From: Escarpia spicata
Taxonomy: Eukaryota; Annelida; Polychaeta; Sabellida; Siboglinidae
DNA: 64,000 nucleotides
Direction of reading: 5' to 3'
Assembly (NCBI GenBank): GCA_963995525.1
Contig: OZ023210.1
Coordinates: 25,176,073 to 25,240,072, forward strand
Shown here one piece after another: positions 21,451 through 33,787 of the stretch. The first letter of the stretch is position 1. Every line of letters starts with the position of its first letter. Both the position numbers and the translations under genes were made by a program. The notes under the pieces are model-generated. The model was not told where the DNA came from and ran no database searches. It was given only the letters and a program-made list of their open reading frames with translations.

Positions 21451-22926
21451 TACATTCATGATTTGGAAGTGTAGTATGTTACAGATAGGTTTGGTACAGA
21501 TATGTTGATGACACTTGTTCGGATACACGAATACCACATGGAAGGATTCACAGTACATCTCAACAGCCTCAAGATCAAATTCACCACGGAACCGAAACGA
21601 GAAGGCCAACTACAATTCCTTGACATATGTGTACATGTGAACGACAACGGCAGCACACGAGGTACGGTCTACCGAAGACAATGGCAGCACACGAGGTACG
21701 GTCAACCGAAGACAACGGCAGCACATGAGGTACGGTCTACCGAAGACAATGGCAGCACACGAGGTACGGTCTACCGAAGACAATGGCAGCACACGAGGTA
21801 CGGTCTACCGAAGACAATGGCAGCACACGAGGTACGGTCTACCGAAGACAATGGCAGCACACGAGGTACGGTCTACCGAAGACAATGGCAGCACACGAGG
21901 TACGGTCTACCGAAGACAATGGCAGCACACGAGGTACGGTCTACCGAAGACAATGGCAGCACACGAGGTACGGTCTACCAAAGACAATGGCAGCACACGA
22001 GGTACGGTCTACCGAAAACAATGGCAGCACACGAGGTACGGTCTACCGAAGACAATGGCAGCACACAAGATACGGTCTACCGAAGACAATGGCAGCACAC
22101 GAGGTACGGTCTACCGAAGACAATGGCAGCACACGAGGTACAGTCAACCGAAGACAATGGCAGCACACGAGGTACGGTCTACCAAAGACAATGGCAGCAC
22201 ACGAGGTACGGTCTACCGAAGACAATGGCAGCACACGAGGTACGGTCTACCGAAGACAATGGCAGCACACGAGGTACGGTCTACCGAAAACCCACAAACA
22301 CAGACCAGCAGGTGAACTTCAGTTCCAACCACCAATTAGAACACAAGCAATCAGTCGTCAGAACACTGATCAACACAGCAGACCCACTTATAACCACTGA
22401 CAAAGATAAAGCCATTGAAACAGCATATGTCAGAGCAGCACTCAAAGCAAACAACTACAGAGACTGGATGTTCACCAAGAAAAAGACAAAAGAAATCTAG
22501 TGCGAAAAAAAACACCAGCCAAACACTGAACATACCTTTACTGTATATGTGAAACCTATCGGAGAAACTGACCATGATCTTCCGAGAACACAAAATGGGG
22601 ACATACCACAAACCATACAACATCATACGATCCATGATTGTGAACCCCAAGGACAAAACACCCAAAAACAACATGTCCGGACAGTGACCAGACCTATGTA
22701 GGCGAAACGAGTAGATCATTGGGGCAAGCCTCAAAGAACACAAGAACTCGAGAGCCCCACTTACGGCTGTGGAGGAACACTGAGTAAATGAGGGCCACAA
22801 CATCACGACCAAAAATGCTATAGTGCTTGTCAGAGAAAATGACTTCTGGCGAAGAAAGATCAGTGAAGAAAGATCAGCAACTGAAATCCGAGAGGCTTCC
22901 ACCTCTCAACAGAGACACAGGCTATA
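21451..22926 (+). mobile_element. Penelope-like element, RT end to GIY-YIG endonuclease, decayed
   Basis: It starts within the reverse transcriptase at the catalytic RYVDDT (about 21499-21516), shifts one frame, then reads VRIHEYHMEGFTVHLNSLKIKF and GQLQFLDICVHV, typical of Penelope RTs. After the 34-bp array it resumes as VYRKPTNTDQQVNF and LEHKQSVVRTLINTA. A GIY-YIG remnant follows in broken frames (YVGETSRSLG near 22695, then LKEHKNSRAPLTAVEEH, NAIVLVRENDFWRRKI). Several stops and frameshifts show it is dead. The RT palm before YVDD is missing, so it is 5'-truncated. Confidence 0.85.
21641..22292 (+). repeat. 34-bp minisatellite, about 19 copies, inside the Penelope coding sequence
   Basis: The unit is GACAATGGCAGCACACGAGG followed by TACGGTCTACCGAA. 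It derives from the codons for DNGSTRGTVYRK of the host element, since the flanking sequence picks up the element on both sides. Copies are nearly identical; variants include CAACCGAAG and ACAAGATACGG. Because 34 is not divisible by 3, it is read in all three frames without stops, which explains the long overlapping frames. Confidence 0.9.
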
Positions 22927-23435
22927 ATCTTTCCGCAATTTTCTTCAACAACTTCACACGACAACCAGGATGTGATTCAGTTCAACGCTGAAGAAGGCAT
23001 CGAGAGGATGCCGAAAGCTCCGTCTGAGCAAACAAGGATTCAGAGAGGTAACATAGTACATTTCCAAATCCGTGAAAATGTTCGTCAAGATTGGAAATGA
23101 TCAATGGTACCATTTTTATTCTTGATAACAACAACTCAATTTCTACTGTTCCACAACCTGTGTTCATGACTGGGAGGAGGCTGAAGTGACCAACAGCAAA
23201 CGCAACCCAAGCTTGAGACGGAAAAAATATAACACTGATCATGAATCGAGAGACATGTAGGATGGCCTGCTCATCATGACACCTGGAGAGCAGAAGAAGA
23301 ACAGAATCCCACAATACTGTTCTTGAAGAAGACCAACAAAGGTTTTTAAAACAAAAGAAAGTAAGTCAACCGTATAAGTGTGTCAAGGGAATTTTTTTTT
23401 AATCAGAACAAGTACCACCCTGAAATGGCACAAAT
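22927..23435. other. Penelope flank, nothing firm
   Basis: No coding similarity is identifiable; it may be the degraded 3' end of the Penelope-like element. Confidence 0.35.
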
Positions 23436-23490
23436 TATAATTAAAGCTGCCTCCTCAACTGGTTCAGTCCATCACAAATCAGGTTATTTG
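23436..23490 (+). repeat. Dispersed repeat with TTAAAGCTGCCTCCTC core (copy 1)
   Basis: The block TTAAAGCTGCCTCCTCAACT followed by GGTTCA recurs, diverged, on the minus strand near 24744-24786 and on the plus strand at 61311-61343, where the scaffold gap cuts it. Confidence 0.5.
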
Positions 23491-24406
23491 ATGTCCATAC
23501 ATGGAATGTGTGAATAGATTTAATAATATAAGCCTTTGGTTTAATATAAAAGTGGGTACATTTTTGTAGTATAACAGTTGACAGAATTTATTCTCAGAGC
23601 TTCCTAGTTGAATGAACCCAAAATAGGGAGATCTCCCTATATTATCAAAACACAATAGGGAGATTTTATTGGTAATTTTAAAAAAAGGGAATGCTTATCG
23701 AAAGCCACCTAAACTGAAACACACATATACCAGCAAAACCTACAACATTAAAATGTACATGTATAAAAAAATTAGACAAACAAAAGACTGTGATCGCAAT
23801 CGTCACTTTATTGTTTCTGCAACATAGGGTTGTAAAGGTGAGTCGCTTTTCCAACCTGACTCCAGCAAACCTAGCGACATCTGTAACTGGTAGCACGCAG
23901 AGGAAACATTGATTTTGCCCGCCAGCATGGCACTCAGGGACTGCAGTGCATTTTTTTTAAGTTATCAAATCAGGAGATTTGTATTCCAATTCGGAAGATT
24001 TTCTAGATTCCGTCAACATTCGGGAGATCTCCCACCAAATCGTGAGACTTGGAAGCTCTGGATTCTGCTATTTCCATCCGGTATCTTGCCAAAGCCAATT
24101 GCTGGTCTGACATTTAGCCTTCAATATTACTGATTTGAATCAGTCATAAGTGTTCTGAAGTGCAAGAACTCTCAACAACATCAATAGAGAAATGCTTGTA
24201 TAATCCTACTGTGCATTCACCTAAACATTCCAATTGTTTTGCCCATTTCATTTCAACTTGATTTTGTCGAAACACAAATCTACATACCACCCACTACAAC
24301 ATGCCAGTTTGTTTGTGCAACTTTTGCACGTAGCTTTAAGGAAACCATCACCTTTTTAAAATCGCTTTCACCACCTAAACGAGTGGCATACAATTGTGAA
24401 CTTTTT

Positions 24407-24472
24407 GTAAAGCGCTTTGAACGGAACTAAGGACTGAATACAGCACTATATAAGACTTTATATTATTATTAG
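24407..24472 (+). mobile_element. 3' tail of an L2-type LINE or SINE
   Basis: AAAGCGCTTTGAACGG, then CTATATAAGAC and an ATT microsatellite: the arrangement of L2-group 3' tails. The sequence between (GGACTGAATACAGC) is the inverse of the 3' end of the SINEs at 25700 and 52078, so this fragment lies in the opposite orientation. Confidence 0.6.
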
Positions 24473-24474
24473 AC

Positions 24475-24959
24475 AAACTGTTAGCTTATTTAATTCTTAT
24501 CCAAGAACCATTTCAAGTGATTTTCAAAACTGGACTTTCCTTGATCTCAAAAATCATGTCACCGACAAATTCAGTGGGTTAAAGGTTAAATGTTGGCCCA
24601 ACAATTGGTGTTAGCAATTTACATGATGTAATGGTAAAAACCATTCTTATCACTATTTAATCAAATGAACACATTTTTAATTAAACTGACCACGGATAAT
24701 GTGAATAGTTTACATATATTAGATATTTGGTCACTAAAGAACTGGATCCATTACATGTTAAACCACTCGAAGAAGCAGCTTTAAAATTACATGTATATGA
24801 TAACGTGCAGCCAGGTTTTTGGTCAGCCACAGAATCTAAGATGTCCAACCAATACACCAGGGTGCTCCACTTGCTGTCTGTCGCAACTACTATGACAGCA
24901 TATTTGATTCCCGTTGCGGAAGTCTCCTCTCCAGGTACCTTGACCAAAATGTGGGGTTC

Positions 24960-24994
<35 letters not shown>

Positions 24995-25699
24995 TATGTT
25001 TACTCTGAATCTACCTTTTGGGCAGCCTCTGTTTCTGGTACCTTCAGACAGTGGTGATAATAGGTTAAATAGGTTATTGGAAGTCTGTTGAACCATACGA
25101 CCTGTCATTGACAGTTCATCTGAGGTTTATTTGCACGAGAAGTTGTTCCATGATTTGGATGTTTGCTCTTCCACTATTTCATTGTTTGCAATGTGAACTC
25201 TCCATATTACACACAGATCTAAGGTGTCTCATCTGTAAGGCATGCCAGTTCCTAGCGTGTTTTTGGAATAGTGCCCATGCTTCAGCAGCATTTATACAAA
25301 ACCAGCTTAGACTCATTCATAAAACACAGCAGTTATCACCATTACAAGTTCACATGCTTTTCATTTTAATCTCATTTTCACTGACCATATAATTTTTGCA
25401 GTCACCAATTACGGTGTGCCGAATATTTCCATGTAAAGGCAATGGCACCCTCTGGTGAGTGGCTCACCAACAACAGTAAACATGTAGTAAGTCAATAGCT
25501 CGCCAGTTGGTAGATCAGAGGCCAGCTGTCCAAGTAACTAAACATAGAGTGAACCATAGCATCTGGGAGGAGATACTGTCTGACTGACCCCAAAGCTAGC
25601 GGATTAATGTGTGCCTGGTAGTTTGATATAGATGTGCTGCATGGTTGTCACAAATGTATGAATGCACAATTAATTTGGTATTAATGACAAAAATTAAAA
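24475..25699. other. Non-coding stretch with a diverged repeat and TA microsatellite
   Basis: It holds the second copy of the TTAAAGCTGC repeat (minus strand, about 24744-24786) and a TA microsatellite at 24959-24998. Overlapping open frames on both strands at 24681-25008 have no recognisable motif. Confidence 0.4.
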
Positions 25700-26005
25700 A
25701 GTAGTATAGCGCAGTATCCAGTCCTTAGGGCTGCTCAAAGAACTGTACACTATTCCCTGGCAGTTCTATCCAATTGAACACCATCTTGACTCCTCTGGGA
25801 AGCATTCAGGCACACTGCATTTAATGTGCAAAGACTATTTCTATACAAATATCCATCACTGTCTATAGCCAGGTACTCATTCATATAGTTGGAGCAACAT
25901 TGAGTGAATGAACTTACCTAAGGTTTGAAATGGTAGCATGGGTTTCTAACCCAGGTTTTCTCGATTGAAAGTCTGATGGTCTAGCCACTGTACTCCACAT
26001 AAATA
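25700..26005 (-). mobile_element. tRNA-derived SINE, full-length-like copy
   Basis: On the plus strand it reads from the tail (ATAGCGCAGTATCCAGTCC) to the tRNA-like head, whose inverse near 25950-26005 resembles A- and B-box sequence. It matches the copy at 52078-52400 along its length. Confidence 0.7.
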
Positions 26006-28608
26006 TCTGCACTGCGATAAGTTGAGTATTATTTTTATTTGTGTTTTAAGTGTTACCAAGTTTGCAGCCATGAACAAGTTTGCAGCCATGAAAAAATAAT
26101 CCATCAATTGAATAAATGCATAATTAATTTGGTATTAATAACAAAAACACTGCCATGTGTCAGGTATTATTTTTAATGGGTTATAAAACGTTTTTTACAA
26201 AATCAGTTTGGGCTGACAACTTATGAATATTGTGGTCGGGTGGACCAGTCGGTCAATTACTGTGTCTGGTGAAGATCACTGACCAGTGGGTTACTCTTGC
26301 GATGTCGGCCAGGTCCCTGACCCTTGGAGCTGACCACTCTCTGCTGCAATACATGGGCACGACCTTTGCCCTTTGCCCCCCTCCTCTCTTCCTCCCTCTA
26401 AAACACAATAAAAATCTTATTACGCAGCATTACAGCAGCACGTTATGTACAACATACAACGAATATTTCATGGAAGTGGTGTTTTTTCACAACTGGCACA
26501 TTGTCAAAACCACATTTATTAAACTTGTGAACAATACAAACTTGCATGCAACTTCTGCTTTAAGCTTATAAGTGCAATATAATACACAAGATGAGTAATT
26601 ATCAAAATGTGTTAATTTCTTAATCTATCCAACAAAATATATAATCACAGGTGCCTGGTCACTTAAGTTGATAGTTAAAATTTTATTTCTGCCACACACT
26701 TTCATTACAATGAAACAATACTGATCTTAGACACGTGACATCAGTTAGGATAGACCTTAGTATTATTTTATAATATTCGTCTAGATGCAGAAAGTGTCAA
26801 AATCTGTTGTGTTTAAACATTTTGTTCTCAAAGTTTCCTACATTTGATTACCGGTAAACCTTTGGACTTTGAAAAAACCCAGCTAAGCAAGTTGTTTTTA
26901 ATAGCTGCACCCAACCTGTCTACGTAGTGCAGCTGGTAGTCGCAACTGTGACAGATGTGGGAGGGGCCTGCCTCGTCCTGAGCACCAGCAAGGCTTTGCT
27001 GTGTCATCCTCGGGGCTATCTGCCACTGAATGAAACATGCTGGTGTGGAAGTCATCCTCCCAGAGTCTCCATCTCATAGCCATCTGTGGACAAACACTTC
27101 CATTTTTAAAGAGACGTAGTCTCTTCATCTACCCAGAATTAGCGGGTATACTAATTTGTAACAGGAAGTCTGCTGTGTTGAACGTGGGAAAGTTGACCAT
27201 CAAAGAGTATAGCAGTTAACTTAGCCCGACTCGGCCGTATTGCCAATAATGTTTGTTTTGAAGCTGGATGTTTTGTTTACTATTTGACCATGTCTCCGTG
27301 GTCGTGCCTTTAAATTGCGACCATTGTTACTTGCTTACTAAACACAAGTTGGAAGGCAGTTTTCCTTCAACACAGTTAGTATAGTCTTAAGAACATTATA
27401 TTAATTAATAAATGAAAAATTAGGAAAGGACTATCTCCTTTTAATGCCCATCCTTCAGATGCTGCTACATATACACAGATGCGGAATACGGTTTCCCAAA
27501 CGACTTTGTCATTCTTACCTGGTTTTATATATCTTAAAATGTTCACAGCATCTTACTACACCATTCACGTTTCAAAAAGGGCGCACGTGATGACCACATT
27601 GCATGTATCATAATTACCGTCTGTCATGGCGTATCTCCCCCCCCCCCTTCCCGTCAACATGTAATCTCCATTCTTCTAGCACATATTATCGCCCAATCAA
27701 TGTCTGCCGTAATTAACTATAAATTGTTGGCATAAAGAAGATTAGCAGCAGCATTTTTGGTTTGCATGTTCACATTAACATTGACTTTTACGCTTTTAAT
27801 AAGAAACAATAATCATCAGGCCTACGTGCTCTTTTTTCGGCTGCGACGAAACAACAACTGAACAAGTGCTCAAACTTCGAAGTACCCGTCAGTTTATCTA
27901 TGCTACATCCACGCAGTATGACCAAGTCTAAAACTTAAAAGGCGCACGACCACGAACGACCACGAACGACCACGCACAACACAATGTATGTAGTGTTGGT
28001 AACCAAGCGGACTGTTGGTGGCACGTAGGAGGTATGTGTGTGTAGCTCGCCAAATTCCAGATATGTTCTTCAGATTGGAATAACAAAATTAGCAACTTTT
28101 ATCATCGCTTGTGGTAACTCGCCGGTTCCATTCGCCAGGTGGCGCTACTGTGCCAAGACTAAATGCTCGTCCGGAAGATGAGAAAAAATGCCTAAATTTT
28201 ATACCTCCTGGGTGAAATACAGACTCAATTTTTTAACGAATGCACACACAAACCATATATATACCATCAACGGGCAAACTATCTACAAACACATTATATT
28301 ACATGGTCGTGTGTGGTCATTCGTCAACTTCGTGGACGTGCGCCTTTTAAATTTAGTCAAAGAAGCTTGGGCCGATCAGTAGCCTTGATTATACCACCGT
28401 TTCTTAGTCTTCCTTTTGATCTGGCGCGCCCTTTGATCTTTTGCGGGGTGGAAACACATCGTTTAGTTTGTTTAACACCTGTAAAGGTCAAGATGGATAC
28501 GATCATGGGGAGAAAACTCGCTCCCAGCGATTTTTGAGGATAGGAAAACTACTCGCTACAGCTTGGTTTTCTCTTACGGTCAGCTGACTGAATCAACAGA
28601 ATGCCAGT
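26006..28608. other. Intergenic, no supported gene
   Basis: AT-rich with short CA and TA tracts. A minus-strand open stretch at 26898-27128 has cysteine pairs (HICHSC) but no splice signals or frame that I can join to a gene. A C-tract lies near 27640. Confidence 0.4.
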
Positions 28609-28905
28609 ACAATTCCTGCAAGTGTACGGTGTAACAGTTATACAAGTGTACGGTGTAACAGTTATACAAGTGTACGGTGTAACAGTTATACAAGTGTACG
28701 GTGTAACAGTTATACAAGTGTACGGTGTAACAGTTATACAAGTGTACGGTGTAACAGTTATACAAGTGTACGGTGTAACAGTTATACAAGTGTACGGTGT
28801 AACAGTTATACAAGTGTACGGTGTAACAGTTATACAAGTGTACGGTGTAACAGTTATACACGTGTACGGTGTAACAGTTATACAAGTGTACGGTGTAACA
28901 GTTAT
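28609..28905. repeat. 24-bp minisatellite, about 12 near-identical copies
   Basis: The unit is AGTGTACGGTGTAACAGTTA plus TACA. Only one copy differs (CACGTGTAC near 28859). The unit is a multiple of 3, so it is open in several frames on both strands. Homogeneity implies recent expansion. Confidence 0.92.
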
Positions 28906-30235
28906 TGCTTTGGCTACTTTGAAGCTTATTAGAGTTCGCATAAAGTATAGACCGAGTCTCTACTGCGCCCTTTCTTCACGAGAAGTTAAGTGTTTTTGCC
29001 CCAGCCCAGTTTTTCTGCAATAGTCACTCCTATAAGTACCTACAAAATGTCACACGCTCCACGTTTCCATTTTGCAACACAAGTGGTGACGGTGTTTTTC
29101 TTTCTATACTCCACAATGATCTCATTTGTCTTTTTAATGTAAAGTTAAATTTAATATATACATGCAGTTGCATATTGCACCATGTCACAAGTTTTCTGAC
29201 TTCTTCACGATACGTCGCTCGTCGATTGGCATAATTACAGTCAGATGTGTACAGACAAAATTAAGAGGATCGGCGAGCTCCACACAACAAACCAAAAGGC
29301 GACTTGACCCAATGCTTCCCTGCCTACGCTAATGCTGATCTCTTCTCTCCGTCGTTTCTTGGGTTCATATTGCTCACATTGCATAATGATGTTCTCCGAA
29401 ACCAGTTGCTCTCTGCTACCTGAAGCTTCTTCTCCTGTTTCTCTGTCAACGCAAGTGGCATACAGTGATCCAGAATCCTATCGAAAAGTTAAATAGTTAG
29501 CTATTATTATGTTGTGCACTAAGAACCTGATAAAAACAGGGGTATGTAATTGAGTTCTGCATATCGATCATAGTCAAAAGACTAATGAAACTCTCCAGAT
29601 TATCATTCGATATGTGTAGCCTATTTAATGACTTTTTAAATAAATTGTATTATGTGTACTATATAATCGTCTTCATCAGCACGCGTAGAGTCTATGTTAT
29701 TTTGGCAATCTTTGGCCTAAATTTTTGCGATCTTTTGGCCCAAATTCGCGTCCGTCGACTAAAGGTGCTCTCCTGGGGGATGGAAAAGCCGGCCGGGACC
29801 AATCATAAAGTAACTGGCATAGCAAAAAACGACGGGATACCAGCACGTTTTGGGGCGGTTCTTTCGCTTTTTATGTAATGTTTGCTACGCTAAAATGAGT
29901 GAAACATAAACAATGTATGGGTTATGGCGCACATGGCACGTGAACACACTAACAAAAGTCATGTTCGTTCGTTTCAATAGTCAAATACTTGTGCATGTTT
30001 AGAGCGAAACAATACATGGCTCTCGTAGTGACAATTAAACTATACACAACAAAACGTTTAATTTTTGTTATACATTTTAGAACCAATAAAATGAATATAT
30101 TCATTGCTAAAAGTATTCTATCCCTTTGGTTTGCCTGCTGTCCACTGGGTTTCCGATACGATGCGATCGACTTTAACCTAAAAAAACGTGCTGGTGAGTT
30201 GGACCAGCAACTTCAAAAAGTTACTGGTCCGGTAA
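28906..30235. other. Intergenic, nothing recognised
   Basis: No coding similarity or repeat structure seen. Short open frames at 29585-29878 and 29989-30303 show no motif. Confidence 0.4.
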
Positions 30236-30305
30236 CAAAGTTCGTTCTCTGTTTGTACGTGCACCCACGTCTCCGTCAGTACGTTTTGCATATATCGGGC
30301 TGAAA
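30236..30305 (+). repeat. Copy of the Helitron-like 5' segment
   Basis: From GTTCGTTCTCTGTTTGT to ATATCGGGCTGAAAT it matches 30785-30852 with small indels. It may be the 5' part of a second, more degraded element. Confidence 0.55.
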
Positions 30306-30767
30306 TGTTGTATCTGATCTAGCGGGCCCATTGAGATGGTTCGTAGTTTTATACATTTTCGAAATTCGTCCGGGGGGTGGAGAACTTGGGAGGCACAACA
30401 TTTCCAAAGACGTGGAATTCCAGCCGCGGAATTCCAGCCGCGGAATTTAATGTTTTTCTATATCATAGTAAAGATAATTATGCCATCTACAAATATGTCG
30501 CTGGATGTAGACCCGGTCTATGCATAAATTTTGAATAGTTTTTAAGTTAGTGACGTTTGAAAATCCTCAGCGCTTAACATGCACGATGTCTACCTGTCGT
30601 TGGTCACGTCTGCACGTTTACAAGTAGCGCCCTCTTTCGCAATTCATGTATTTCATACAGATAGAGCTGTGTCATTTTGTTATTTAGCGTTGAAATTATC
30701 GCCCGTCAAGTTAGTGTATTATAGAAAGTGAGTGTCAAAAGTTATATTGAATAACTAGGAAGACAAC

Positions 30768-31052
30768 ATATCTATATTATAAAACAGTTCGTTCTCTGTT
30801 TGTGCACCCACATCTCCGTTAGTTTTGCATGTATCGGGCTGAAATTTCAACCCAGCATCCTCTGTTGCTGGTTACGTCAGTTAGACGGGTGAGCGATTGA
30901 GATTGAGATTTCTGGCAAAAGGTTGTCCTAACAACTAGGCCAGTGACCATTTGCCATTTAATAATGCGGGTAGGCTGGTAACTTTTGGGATGGGTTTGGG
31001 GGTCTAGTACATATGACTGCCTTTTTCCCCGGGCAACGCCTGGTAATATTAA
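30768..31052 (+). mobile_element. Helitron-like non-autonomous element (tentative)
   Basis: The left end is A|TCTATATTATAAAA, the 5'-TC start typical of Helitrons. The right end has a short hairpin CCGGGC-AAC-GCCTGG at 31029-31043, as found just before Helitron 3' ends. The usual CTRR terminus is degenerate. It has no coding capacity. A different repeat class cannot be excluded. Confidence 0.45.
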
Positions 31053-32090
31053 ATAAATTGACAGTTGAATAATTGCCTGCCGATACTAATTTATTACATA
31101 TATAATATTATGTCAGATAGGTGTTATCCGGATCATATGTAAGAGGAACCGCGGCACTATGCTTTTGATACAGCTGCTATGACATGCACACATTTGTGTT
31201 GAGTAGCTTTGTGTCTTCTTTTTTCTCTTTCTCGTGTTGATGTTATTACATGTATGACTATGGAACTTTCCTTATTTTAAGGACTGAGTCTGAAATAAAT
31301 GTATCTTATTTTATCTTATGCACCAATTTTTTGTTTCCAATTCATCTTGTCGCGAATCATGTGTTTTAAACTCCTCAAAATATCTCTAGTTGGTTGAAAT
31401 ACAATTTCCAAAACATATCAAGAACAGTAAAAAAGACTGGTTTCGTTAAAAAAAGTGGGACACCAAGCTTAGTAGCTGTGCACCTATGCTCATATATTTG
31501 TAATTCAGTAATGTGGACTAATTGGTTTATATATCAATCTAGTAAGGCTCGTTATCACTGTATAACTTAATAAAATGTTTAATTTGGTTATTATGATATG
31601 ATTTAGGTTTTACAATTGAAGTTGCTAGAGTCACGCAAATTATGAACTACAAAATCAGCTACCAACAGTAGTTTTGGTGCTACACAAAATTTTACAAAAT
31701 CCAATAACTTTAAGCAACTAAAATGAAATAGGTCAAACTGACAAGCGATGTACACAAAATAGAATATAGAACAACATATCGCATTATCGGCTCTAACTAA
31801 CATAACATCCGATGAGTATAGTGTCCCATTGTGCGTGGTGCCCCATTGTGCTCCATTGTGCGTGGTGCCCCGGTCTCCCATACGCTTACAAAGCTATTTG
31901 ATGTATCAGCAGACAGTAATATTCTGGTAACTTATTTCAAACTTACTTCCATAAATTCTCTAAATTAATTAGGAACCAAAGATACTTGATAATTGTTCCT
32001 TAATTTTATTTAATTAAAACAACTGGCAGTCGCAGTCAAAGTCAGAGGCAACAGCAATGACACCTCCACTGCAAGAGTCGGAAGGTTCAT
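31053..32090. other. Intergenic, a small internal duplication only
   Basis: AT-rich. Near 31820-31880 the phrase CATTGTGCGTGGTGCCCC occurs twice. No genes seen. Confidence 0.4.
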
Positions 32091-33033
32091 AACTAGGGGA
32101 GACCGGGGGGGGGGGGGGGCACAGTGGATCAGATATTTTCTTTTGCAGCATTTCTCCTAGCTTAATGACAGCATGGTTCATTTATATGGTGGAAAAGATA
32201 GACGAACGTATTACCTGTAAAATATTCTACTTCATATCCTGCCAACCGCCACCATGTTTTTTTGCAGGGAGGGTTGAAAATTAAAAAAAATCAGATTCAC
32301 TGTGTCCCAGTAGCGGGGCAGAGTGGATCACTGTCTGGGGCAGAGTGAATCAAACATTATATTCTAATATATTATTCATGAATATTTTATTTATATTCAA
32401 TGCCACAGTTAGCTAATACCATAATGTTCCGAGCTTAATTATTATAATAGTATGCTTACTTGCATGTGACTAATGGCTGTAGCCAAACATCGAAAAACAA
32501 ATAATTTAATTCAAAAGTTTTGGGTAAATTACAGCTAAATATAATGCAATAGGATTATGTTCAGAATTAAAAAGACTGACATATTACAAAGGTAACATAT
32601 AATTGTAAAGTCTCGCACATTGAGCCACTGTACCCCGATTCACGTTACCCCGAATGCACTCAATACACACACGTGACATTATTCTACAACTGGCCGTCTG
32701 CAGCGGCTAGAGCACATGTTCGTTAACGTCATGATACATCCCTCTAATTACTAACACATGCTTTGTTGTCTATTCCTGGATGATCCACACTAAATCACAA
32801 AAACAATAGAGTCATGACATTTTACTTTTAGTTGTGAAAAACATACTTTACCTCGCTATTCGCCACCAGCGAGATCGGTCTCAAATAGAATTTAGATGGG
32901 GATTGCCTAGAGGCATAAGTTGATGACAGCATCCTGGGATTCCCATGAGTCAGTTTCTATAAATAGCCACTGATTCGCTGTTCCCCTTCAGCCACTGTAC
33001 GTGTCTCGGTCTACCGTACTCCCCTGGGTTAAC
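32091..33033. mobile_element. Possible TIR element (low confidence)
   Basis: The left end AACTAGGGGAGACCGGGG with CACAGTGGATCA, and the inverse of the right end (AGGGGAGTACGGTAGACCG with ACAGTGG), are similar. A 15-base G tract interrupts the left end. No clear target duplication or coding sequence is visible. Confidence 0.25.
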
Positions 33034-33166
33034 TAATGCATACAATTATGTCTAGGAATTAGTGTCAGTGGGATGAACCTATTGTTTGGGCTATTTAAGT
33101 AAAAAGAAAATTTGCACGTTAAGTTTTATACTGGTGCGCTCGGCTTCTGCTGAGCGCAATCATAAT

Positions 33167-33410
33167 ATACCTGCCAACTTGTTTTTTGTTGAAATCCGGG
33201 AGATTAATCAGTGGTTCAGCACGCCTCCCGCGTCGCACTGTGTCATCGCGCTGTCTCTGATCTTGACATCGGAAGACGGGGGGAGGGGTGCTGTTGAATT
33301 TTTTTCTTTGAAAATCCTGGAGATTTGCCTGTATTCCGGGAGACCGGGAGATACGCCAACAATGCCAAATCCGGGAGACTCCCGGATTACACGGGAGGGT
33401 TGGCAGGTAC
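33167..33410. mobile_element. hAT-like MITE with 8-bp target duplication
   Basis: The 244-bp element has inverted ends ATACCTGCCAAC and GTTGGCAGGTAC. The direct repeat ATCATAAT flanks it at 33159-33166 and 33411-33418, the 8-bp duplication of hAT transposons. The interior is rich in CCGGGAGA motifs and non-coding. The open frames across it are spurious. Confidence 0.75.
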
Positions 33411-33787
33411 ATCATAATATGTAGTTTTGACCACAAAGTTAAGAACTATTTCTGCAAGGTATCGATGTTATTAATCAGAACCAATTATTCCATCAATATC
33501 AAGCAAGCAAAGCGTAATCTAAGAAATTGTTTTAGTGAAATAGGGCCTACTTACAATATAACTAAGTCTAAGACGGTATTTCAGTTCACGCTCCAAACGC
33601 CGGATGCACTCGGTTACTGCCGAGTCGTGTTCAAAGTCAGCACTGTACGATTAGACGCAAGGCATTCAATGTGTAAATACCACGGGCACTTCGAAAACTT
33701 TCCGATTGCGATTCGTGTGAACAGATGCTTATTTTAGTTTGTTCGACAAACTGAACTATTACCTATGTTTGCATCACCGTCACCGAT

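Noticed and set aside
21502..22500. Long frame of 332 codons and its two overlapping companions as a repetitive protein gene
   Set aside because: The ends are Penelope RT and the middle is a 34-bp minisatellite read in every frame; not a host gene.
26828..27128. Minus-strand zinc-binding exon of the RRM gene
   Set aside because: A cysteine pair alone; no convincing splice sites, no phase link and no recognised domain.
28609..28905. CRISPR-like array
   Set aside because: Repeats are directly abutting with no unique spacers, and the genome is eukaryotic.
28549..29023. Repetitive peptide frames on both strands
   Set aside because: 24-bp minisatellite; no coding features outside it.
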